Assembly (NCBI GenBank): GCA_902470895.1
Contig: CABRID010000114.1
Coordinates: 1 to 5,929 of the forward strand
Length of the DNA stretch: 5,929 bases
Reading direction: 5' to 3'
Source of the DNA: an uncultured Collinsella sp.
Lineage (GTDB): Bacteria; Actinomycetota; Coriobacteriia; Coriobacteriales; Coriobacteriaceae
Notes under the pieces: generated by a model
What the model was told of the DNA's origin: nothing
The model's input: the letters and a program-made list of their open reading frames with translations, nothing else
Database searches by the model: none
Position numbers and translations under genes: made by a program
In this document: piece by piece, positions 1 through 4,639 of the stretch
Numbering within the stretch: the first letter of the stretch is position 1
How the letters are laid out: every line of letters begins with the position of its first letter

Positions 1-35
1 AGCTGCGGAAACGCGGGGTCCGTTCAGGCTGTTGC

Positions 36-54
36 GTTGAGATTGAAAATCAAC
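36..54. repeat. Imperfect 19-bp palindrome upstream of aminotransferase gene
   Basis: The two 9-base arms, GTTGAGATT and AAAATCAAC, flank a central G and pair at 7 of 9 positions (mismatches at the sixth and seventh bases of each arm). It sits about 90 bases before the start codon at 142. That is a plausible place for a dimeric regulator to bind, but no promoter with recognisable -35 and -10 hexamers is visible around it. It may equally be chance in the only A/T-rich patch here. The rest of positions 1-130 shows no gene I can support. Confidence 0.25.
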
Positions 55-130
55 CAAGAGTTTTTCGAGCGCGTTTCGAGCAATTCCCACCGGTTCCATA
101 GGAGTAAACTTGCCCCACTGCAAATCCTCG

Positions 131-136
131 AAAGGA
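131..136 (+). promoter_or_regulatory. Ribosome binding site that fixes the aminotransferase start
   Basis: AAAGGA lies 5 nt before the ATG at 142. The open frame extends upstream to a TTG at 37, but that TTG has no such site. This supports the internal ATG as the true start. Confidence 0.7.
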
Positions 137-141
137 CCGGC

Positions 142-1323
142 ATGAAAGAACTCTCCAACCGCACGGCAACATTTACCGATTCGGTCATCCGCCGCATGAC
201 ACGCATCTCCAATAAGTACGATGCCGTCAATCTCTCGCAGGGCTTCCCCGACTTCGATCCTCCGGCGCAGCTGCTCAACAGCCTGAGCACCATCGCCGCC
301 GACCCCAAGCCGCTCTACCACCAGTACTCCATTACCTGGGGCTCCCAGGCCATGCGCGAGGCGCTCGCCGCCAAACAGGAGCACTTTATGGGCATGCCGA
401 TCGACCCCAACCAGAATATCGTGGTCACCTGCGGCTCCACCGAGGCCATGATGGCCGCCATGATGACGGTCACGAACCCCGGCGATAAGGTCGTCATCTT
501 CTCGCCGTTCTACGAGAACTACGGCGCCGACACGATCCTTTCGGGTGCCGAGCCCATCTACGTGCCGCTCAACCCGCCCACATTCGACTTTGACCGCGAG
601 ACACTCGAGGCGGCCTTCCGCGACAACGACCCCAAGGCCATCGTCCTATGCAACCCTTCCAACCCCTGCGGCAAGGTCTTTACACGCGATGAGCTCGCCT
701 TTATCGCCGACCTCTGCAAAAAGCACGACACCTACTGCATCACCGACGAGGTCTACGAGCACATCGTCTACGCGCCCCACGAGCACGTCTATATGGCCAC
801 GCTGCCCGGCATGTTTGAGCGCACCATCAGCTGCAGCTCGCTGTCCAAGACCTACTCCATCACCGGCTGGCGTCTGGGCTACACTATCGCCCCTGCCGAA
901 ATCACCGAGCGCATCAAAAAGGTCCACGACTTCCTCACCGTGGGCGCCGCCGCCCCCCTGCAGGAAGCCGTCGTCACCGCCCTCAAATTCGACGACAGCT
1001 ATTACGATGAGGTCCTCGACCTCTACACCGCCAAGCGCGACCTGTTCTGCCAGGGACTCGACAGCATCGGTCTTGAGCATAACGTGCCGCAGGGCGCCTA
1101 CTACGTCATGATGGACATCTCTGAGTTTGGCTATGACAGCGACCTCGAATTCTGCGAGGACCTCGCGTCTAAGGTGGGTGTGGGCGCCGTGCCCGGCTCG
1201 AGCTTCTTCCGCGAGCCCGTCAACCATCTGATTCGTTTCCACTTTGCCAAGCGAGACGAGACGCTTAACGCGGCACTGGAGAACCTCAAGTCGCTACGTG
1301 ATAAAATCAAGCCGCGCGGGTAA
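142..1323 (+). CDS. PLP-dependent class I/II aminotransferase (kynurenine/glutamine/methionine transaminase-like)
   Basis: A 393-residue cytosolic fold-type I aminotransferase, the normal length for the family. It should move an amino group between an amino acid and a 2-oxoacid using pyridoxal phosphate. Visible landmarks: the N-terminal substrate-site motif NLSQGFPDF (residues 30-38); VTCGSTEAMMAA (95-106), which grips the cofactor phosphate; NPSNPCG (171-177) with the ring-binding Asn174; DEVYEH (202-207) with Asp202 and Tyr205; SLSKTYSITGWRLG (233-246) with Schiff-base Lys236 and phosphate-binding Arg244; and Arg365 in HLIRFHFAK, expected to bind the substrate carboxylate. The NLSQGFPDF start and overall pattern resemble the kynurenine/glutamine transaminase K and YbdL-type methionine aminotransferase branch; substrate cannot be fixed from sequence. 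ATG 142 is preferred over the in-frame TTG at 37 because of its binding site and because the 35 extra residues look non-conserved. The motif's usual Thr is Cys176. It appears monocistronic. Confidence 0.93.
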   Translation: MKELSNRTATFTDSVIRRMTRISNKYDAVNLSQGFPDFDPPAQLLNSLSTIAADPKPLYHQYSITWGSQAMREALAAKQEHFMGMPIDPNQNIVVTCGSTEAMMAAMMTVTNPGDKVVIFSPFYENYGADTILSGAEPIYVPLNPPTFDFDRETLEAAFRDNDPKAIVLCNPSNPCGKVFTRDELAFIADLCKKHDTYCITDEVYEHIVYAPHEHVYMATLPGMFERTISCSSLSKTYSITGWRLGYTIAPAEITERIKKVHDFLTVGAAAPLQEAVVTALKFDDSYYDEVLDLYTAKRDLFCQGLDSIGLEHNVPQGAYYVMMDISEFGYDSDLEFCEDLASKVGVGAVPGSSFFREPVNHLIRFHFAKRDETLNAALENLKSLRDKIKPRG

Positions 1324-1348
1324 GGACGGCCCGGCAACTAAAGCAACC

Positions 1349-1389
1349 AAAGAAGCCTCGCACCGCCCGCTGCGTTGCGAGGCTTCTTT
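1349..1389 (+). terminator. Intrinsic terminator after aminotransferase gene
   Basis: A perfect 14-bp stem: AAAGAAGCCTCGCA (1349-1362) pairs with TGCGAGGCTTCTTT (1376-1389) around a 13-nt loop. It begins 25 nt after the stop codon. The U tract is short and interrupted (CTTCTTTC), but the stem is strong. It separates the aminotransferase from the kinase gene. Confidence 0.85.
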
Positions 1390-1419
1390 CTATAGCGCTT
1401 TCTTAAATGGTTAGAGCTC

Positions 1420-1425
1420 TATACT
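1420..1425 (+). promoter_or_regulatory. Candidate -10 element for ROK kinase gene
   Basis: TATACT matches the sigma-70 -10 consensus at 5 of 6 positions. It lies between the upstream terminator and the kinase start, giving a leader of roughly 30 nt. No good -35 hexamer is found 16-18 nt upstream (the sequence there reads GCTTTC), so any activity would lean on the -10 or on an activator. Placement just after a terminator supports independent transcription. Confidence 0.45.
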
Positions 1426-1450
1426 TTAGTCACGGAGCAACTCGTCCCAG

Positions 1451-1458
1451 AGAGAGGA
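1451..1458 (+). promoter_or_regulatory. Ribosome binding site for ROK kinase
   Basis: AGAGAGGA ends 5 nt before the ATG at 1464. This favours 1464 over the in-frame ATG at 1407, which lies upstream of the candidate -10 box and has no binding site. Confidence 0.7.
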
Positions 1459-1463
1459 ATACT

Positions 1464-2354
1464 ATGGCAGAGCAGCAGCTTATCGGAGCGCTCGAGGCCG
1501 GTGGCACCAAGATGGTCTGCGCCACGGGCTATGCAGACGGCACGGTCCTGGAACGCGAGCAGATTGCGACCACGACCCCGCAGGAGACCGTTGAGGCCGT
1601 CAACGCATGGTTTGCCGACAAGGGCATCGCCGCGCTGGGCATCGGCGCCTTTGGCCCCACCGCAGTCAACCCCGCCTCGCCCCAATACGGCAAGATCCTG
1701 GAGACGCCCAAAACGGGATGGCGTTACTTTGACCTGCTGGGCACCATCCAAAACGAGCTCAATATTCCCTGCGGCTACGACACCGACGTCAACGTCGCCT
1801 GCCTGGGCGAGGTCACCTTTGGTTGCGCCCAGGGCCTCACTGACGTGGTGTATCTGACCATCGGTACCGGCGTGGGCGCCGGCGTGCTCTCGGGCGGTAA
1901 GCTCGTGCACGGCATGATGCATCCCGAGGCCGGCCACATCCTGGTCACGCGTGACCCGCGCGACACCATCGGCGAGCATAGCGCCTGTCCCTTCCACGAC
2001 AACTGCCTCGAGGGCCTCATCGCCGGCCCCGGCGTTAAAAAGCGCTGGGATGGCAAGAGCGCCGGAGACATGGCCGATGACCCGGAGGCCATGGACCTGC
2101 TCGCCGGCTATCTGGCACAGGCGCTCATGACCTACACGCTGTGCTACGCACCGCAAAAGATTATCATCGGCGGCGGCGTGGCCGACCACACCCCCATCGT
2201 GCCGCTCGCACGCAAAAAGTGCGCCGAAATGCTCAACGGCTATATCGTCACGCCCGAGGTCAACGACATCGATACCTACATTGTCAACAACAGCCTCGAG
2301 GGCAAGCAGGGCATCATGGGCTGCCTGGCCCTGGGCGCACAGGCGCTTCAGTAG
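1464..2354 (+). CDS. ROK-family sugar kinase, fructokinase type
   Basis: A 296-residue soluble kinase of the ROK (Repressor, ORF, Kinase) family, expected to phosphorylate a hexose with ATP, most likely fructose (or mannose) to the 6-phosphate. The N-terminal GALEAGGTKMVCA (residues 8-20) is the first phosphate-binding loop. FGPTAVNPASPQYGKILETP (63-82) followed by KTGW is the block typical of B. subtilis YdhR/ScrK-like fructokinases and separates it from glucokinases. In DTDVNVACLGE (106-116), Asp108 is the expected catalytic base. LTIGTGVGAG (131-140) is the second phosphate loop. HPEAGH (153-158) contributes sugar contacts. His172, Cys175, His178 and Cys181 form the family's zinc site, followed by LEGL. 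IIIGGGVA (233-240) is the adenosine loop. There is no N-terminal helix-turn-helix, so it is a kinase and not a ROK repressor. No transporter or sucrose hydrolase is adjacent, so the sugar source is unknown. Confidence 0.92.
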   Translation: MAEQQLIGALEAGGTKMVCATGYADGTVLEREQIATTTPQETVEAVNAWFADKGIAALGIGAFGPTAVNPASPQYGKILETPKTGWRYFDLLGTIQNELNIPCGYDTDVNVACLGEVTFGCAQGLTDVVYLTIGTGVGAGVLSGGKLVHGMMHPEAGHILVTRDPRDTIGEHSACPFHDNCLEGLIAGPGVKKRWDGKSAGDMADDPEAMDLLAGYLAQALMTYTLCYAPQKIIIGGGVADHTPIVPLARKKCAEMLNGYIVTPEVNDIDTYIVNNSLEGKQGIMGCLALGAQALQ

Positions 2355-2437
2355 CAGACGCACCCACAGGGCGTGGCGCGCTCGGCAAATCTAACCTACG
2401 GAACGACGCCACCACGCCCCATATAAGCCCTCAAATA

Positions 2438-2483
2438 AAAAAGGCCGCCTAGGACCAAACAATACGTCCTAGGCGGCCTTTTT
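2438..2483. terminator. Bidirectional intrinsic terminator between convergent genes
   Basis: A perfect 18-bp inverted repeat: positions 2438-2455 pair with 2466-2483 around a 10-nt loop. The core is GGCCGCCTAGGAC, flanked by A5 on the left and T5 on the right, so both transcripts get a GC-rich stem and a U run (6 U on the - strand). It stops the kinase transcript 84 nt after its stop codon. It also stops the vanZ-like transcript, whose last four codons and TAG stop (2469-2471) lie inside the right arm. Confidence 0.95.
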
Positions 2484-2918
2484 GGCGTGCATCAGCGACC
2501 GTAAGAGATATCGGAGCACAACGCCCGTTGCCGCTCCACAGCAGTCGATCATCACATCGGTGATCATGCCGGCGCGTCCCGGCACAAAGAGCTGAATCGT
2601 CTCGTCGATCGAGGGAATCAGCAGCAGGAACACCGCCGTGGGCAGCAGCACGTCAAAGGTGCGCCGGCCCTCAAGATCAAAGGCGTGCGTTGCCAGGATG
2701 CCGAGCACCATATACTCGGTAAAATGCGCGCACTTGCGAACAACAAAGTTGGTCACCCATTCATATGGAAGTCCCACGCCGTGCAGGAAACCGCGGATAG
2801 CTTCCATGACCGTCAGGCTCAGCGAGCCCGACCCCGAGCCGGGAACCAGCGAATTGCCCCAGATCAAGAGCGCCATCAGGCAGGTCGCGACCGCCCATTT
2901 TCGATTGATCTTAACCAT
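2469..2918 (-). CDS. VanZ-family membrane protein
   Basis: A 149-residue integral membrane protein of the VanZ family. VanZ from Tn1546 gives low-level teicoplanin resistance; most chromosomal homologues have unknown function, so a resistance role is not implied. Hydrophobic segments are near residues 8-26, 67-80, 89-103 and 119-138. Family signature residues are present in order: WGNS (20-23), RKCAHFTEY (61-69), DETIQLFVPGR (105-115) and DVMIDCCG (121-128). Length is normal for a single-domain VanZ protein. The start at 2918 is only 7 nt beyond the stop of the upstream membrane-protein gene, suggesting one operon and possibly translational coupling. The coding end runs into the shared terminator stem, so the terminal Lys-Lys-Ala-Ala is encoded by that stem. 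Confidence 0.88.
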   Translation of the reverse strand: MVKINRKWAVATCLMALLIWGNSLVPGSGSGSLSLTVMEAIRGFLHGVGLPYEWVTNFVVRKCAHFTEYMVLGILATHAFDLEGRRTFDVLLPTAVFLLLIPSIDETIQLFVPGRAGMITDVMIDCCGAATGVVLRYLLRSLMHAKKAA

Positions 2919-2925
2919 GCAGAAG

Positions 2926-4326
2926 TTATGCCTCCGCGCGGAGCGGCGCGAAGCTGGCGGTACCGCCCTCGATAACGCTCAGATAGGCACGGCCCGTACG
3001 CTTGGCGGTAGAGGACTGCAGGCGCTCGATCTCTTCCTCGAGGATCTGATTGACGCGCTCGTGACGACGGTTTTCCATAATGCCGGCGGCAATAGCCTCG
3101 GCCCGCTCGATGCTCTCGCGCGAGATACGGGCGGTATCCTCGGGGAACACAGCGCTGTGACGGCCGACATAGGCGGGGGCAGCAGGCTGAGGGGCAGCGA
3201 CGGGAGCGGGAGCTGCAACAGGAGCGGGCTCGTCAATCTCATCCAGGATCGCGGTGGCGGCGGCCCACATGTCCTCGTGGCCCGAGTAATCGGCCATGGG
3301 GACATCAACCTCGAGCGAGGCGTCCGGAAGGTCGCCGGTGTCGATGCGATCTTGGGCATCAATCGATGCGGTGATGGCTGCAGGCTCATCGAGGTCATCG
3401 AGATCGATGTCCGCGGCACCGGAGATGATAGGCATGCTGGCGAGGTTTGCATTGTACGGCGCAGCCTCAGCCGCCTGCTGCCGGGCAGGAGCGCCCCAAA
3501 GCGAGCTCTCGGCGGCACGGCGGGCGGCGACGGCCTCCTCGTCCGCGGCCATGGCTTCATCAACGTACGAATTGTCGGCAGAAGCGTTCGCGTCGCCCGA
3601 GGTAGCGTTGTAGGCGTTATTGGCTGCCGCGTTGGCAACGAGTGCCACGAAAGCCGCCGTGCTGCCCGCAGGGGCGGCCTGGGAGCCCGACACGGCGCGC
3701 GCCGCGGCGGCGATGTCGTCGCGATTGAGGGAGCCGGTCTGCCCGCCGTTGGTGAGCTCGTCGATGGCGACTTGATAGACGTCGCGCGAGCGCGCAGGGT
3801 CGCAGCTCACCGGCGAATCGTCGTCGAGCATGCTGTCGATCATGGACCAAGCCTCGGCCTCGTCCATGGCATCTGCGGCTCGAGCGATGGTAGGGACACC
3901 ATCATCGGCATGACGGCGCTGGAACGCACCAGTCAGGCCGGAAAGGAATGCCGAGGTAGACTGCTCCGCCTGAGCCTGAGAAGCAGAAGCCGCAGCGTAA
4001 GGAGTCGCATCCTGCTGCTGAGCTGGAATCGAGGCGGTCTTGAACTCGCTTTGATGCTGATTGAGATTGGCGGCACCGCCCATGGCATCAGGCTGGAACA
4101 GACGCTCTTCACGCTGCGCACGGTACTCGGAGATACCCAGCGAGGCGGCATAGATACCCACGCCCGCCACCGCGCCCACGGCGAAGGGAACCGCACCCGC
4201 CACGACCGTCTCGTTCACCGACGAAAACGGCAGCGTCGCGGCATACATAACCACGGGAGCGGCAAGGCCGATCCCGCACGAAAGTCCGGCAAGGACTGCT
4301 CGTTGTGTTGCATCAGAAGAAGCCAT
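2926..4326 (-). CDS. Unrecognised protein: two membrane helices plus long acidic Ala/Pro-rich tail
   Basis: I do not recognise this 466-residue protein. Residues 10-31 and 41-63 form two hydrophobic segments joined by a short loop (about 32-40). The basic stretch RAQREER (69-75) follows the second, so the positive-inside rule puts both termini in the cytoplasm. Residues 76-385 are low-complexity, rich in Ala, Asp, Glu, Gln and Ser. They include acidic clusters (LDDD at 167-170, DIDLDDLDE at 306-314, DEIDE at 362-366) and a Pro/Ala/Val tract (367-385). The C-terminal part (about 402-440) is a charged, helical, possibly coiled-coil segment, ending in a short hydrophobic AYLSVIEGG stretch. Small ordered-looking patches occur around DEAEAWSMIDSMLDD (155-169) and 181-192. 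No signal peptide, sortase motif or enzyme motif is visible. The ATG at 4326 is chosen for its GGGGAG site 5 nt upstream; the frame stays open to a TTG at 4353. A membrane-anchored scaffold is only a guess. Confidence 0.78.
   Translation of the reverse strand: MASSDATQRAVLAGLSCGIGLAAPVVMYAATLPFSSVNETVVAGAVPFAVGAVAGVGIYAASLGISEYRAQREERLFQPDAMGGAANLNQHQSEFKTASIPAQQQDATPYAAASASQAQAEQSTSAFLSGLTGAFQRRHADDGVPTIARAADAMDEAEAWSMIDSMLDDDSPVSCDPARSRDVYQVAIDELTNGGQTGSLNRDDIAAAARAVSGSQAAPAGSTAAFVALVANAAANNAYNATSGDANASADNSYVDEAMAADEEAVAARRAAESSLWGAPARQQAAEAAPYNANLASMPIISGAADIDLDDLDEPAAITASIDAQDRIDTGDLPDASLEVDVPMADYSGHEDMWAAATAILDEIDEPAPVAAPAPVAAPQPAAPAYVGRHSAVFPEDTARISRESIERAEAIAAGIMENRRHERVNQILEEEIERLQSSTAKRTGRAYLSVIEGGTASFAPLRAEA
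2931..2935 (-). promoter_or_regulatory. Ribosome binding site of vanZ-like gene inside the upstream gene
   Basis: On the - strand GGAGG ends 12 nt before the ATG at 2918, a somewhat long spacing. It lies within the last codons (Ala-Glu-Ala) of the upstream gene. Ribosomes finishing that gene would pass over it, consistent with coupled translation. Confidence 0.55.
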
Positions 4327-4331
4327 GAGCT

Positions 4332-4337
4332 CTCCCC
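4332..4337 (-). promoter_or_regulatory. Ribosome binding site for the two-helix membrane protein
   Basis: GGGGAG on the - strand ends 5 nt before the ATG at 4326. This decides that start over the in-frame TTG at 4353, which lacks a site. Confidence 0.7.
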
Positions 4338-4392
4338 ATCTTCCAGCACCCAAATCGCATCATTCAGTTGGCTGCGCGAGAGAAGATGAAGC

Positions 4393-4405
4393 GGGGCTAT
4401 GCCCC
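4393..4405 (-). other. Small hairpin in leader of membrane-protein operon
   Basis: GGGGC (4393-4397) and GCCCC (4401-4405) form a perfect 5-bp GC stem with a 3-nt loop, about 65 nt before the start codon. There is no U run after it on the - strand, so it is not a convincing terminator. It overlaps the stop codon of the small upstream frame. Confidence 0.35.
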
Positions 4406-4462
4406 AAAGCAACGGTATATGGTTCGTTTCATCTGCGTTTTCCGTCGCGAAGCTTAAAAGCT

Positions 4463-4491
4463 ATTATGCGAAACCGCCCTGCCGATTGCAA
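4463..4491 (-). promoter_or_regulatory. Sigma-70-type promoter for membrane-protein/vanZ operon
   Basis: Read on the - strand, TTGCAA (4491-4486, 4 of 6 to the -35 consensus) is followed after exactly 17 nt by CATAAT (4468-4463, 5 of 6 to the -10 consensus). Transcription would start near 4456, giving a leader of about 130 nt. It lies downstream of the rho terminator, so the operon appears to be transcribed independently of rho. A short inverted repeat (AGCTT-AA-AAGCT, 4451-4462) overlaps the expected start point and could be an operator, but is too short to trust. Confidence 0.65.
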
Positions 4492-4571
4492 GCGACGATG
4501 TCGGGTTGAAACGGGAAACCTGCTGCTCGTCGGTCTTACGGTCAAAAATAAGCGCGGAGCGGCGCTATGGA

Positions 4572-4602
4572 AAAGGGCCGAGGCTCAAAGCCCCGACCCT
4601 TT
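4572..4602 (-). terminator. Intrinsic terminator of rho, specific to the - strand
   Basis: On the - strand AAAGGGTCGGGGCT (4602-4589) pairs over all 14 positions with AGCCTCGGCCCTTT (4585-4572) around a 3-nt loop, using two G-U pairs, and is followed by CCCTTTTCC. It begins 37 nt after the rho stop codon. Read on the + strand, the two wobble positions become C-A mismatches, so the signal favours the rho direction. Confidence 0.82.
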
Positions 4603-4639
4603 ATCGCATTGATAACTATCGCTGCGCGTGGATGACAAC

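Larger units (their letters stand above)
4327..4639. other. Intergenic region between rho and the membrane-protein operon
   Basis: This 313-nt gap holds, on the - strand, the rho terminator (4572-4602), a promoter (4463-4491) and a leader of roughly 130 nt before the membrane-protein gene. The leader contains a small hairpin and a possible 11-codon open frame. The stretch 4492-4571 shows nothing I can assign. No tRNA-like cloverleaf or convincing + strand gene is visible. Confidence 0.7.

Noticed and set aside
37..141. Extended N terminus of the aminotransferase from a TTG at 37
   Set aside because: The 35 added residues are not family-like, and the ATG at 142 has an AAAGGA site at proper spacing.
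1419..2363. - strand open frame of 314 codons opposite the sugar kinase
   Set aside because: It is fully antisense to a gene with all ROK motifs. Its composition (Val/Ala/Gly/His/Asp repeats) is typical of a mirror frame.
2469..2918. Glycopeptide resistance cluster suggested by the VanZ-like gene
   Set aside because: No vanA/B/H/X/Y or vanRS-like gene is in the window. VanZ-domain proteins are common chromosomal proteins without a proven resistance role.
4327..4353. Nine-residue extension of the membrane protein from a TTG at 4353
   Set aside because: This segment contains the GGGGAG site used by the ATG at 4326.
2638..4389. Long + strand open frame (583 codons) opposite the membrane-protein and vanZ-like genes
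   Set aside because: Its product is Arg/Gly/His-rich with no domain, and no ribosome binding site or terminator fits. The - strand frame has membrane helices, a good binding site and a promoter. The + frame is a by-product of G/C-rich third positions.
4416..4421. CATATA on the - strand as a second -10 box for the membrane-protein operon
   Set aside because: No -35-like hexamer lies 16-18 nt upstream. The TTGCAA-17-CATAAT pair further upstream is much better.
4325..4612. + strand frame of 95 codons in the rho/membrane-protein gap
   Set aside because: It overlaps the start of the - strand gene, its promoter and the rho terminator. It has no clear ribosome binding site, and its product looks random.
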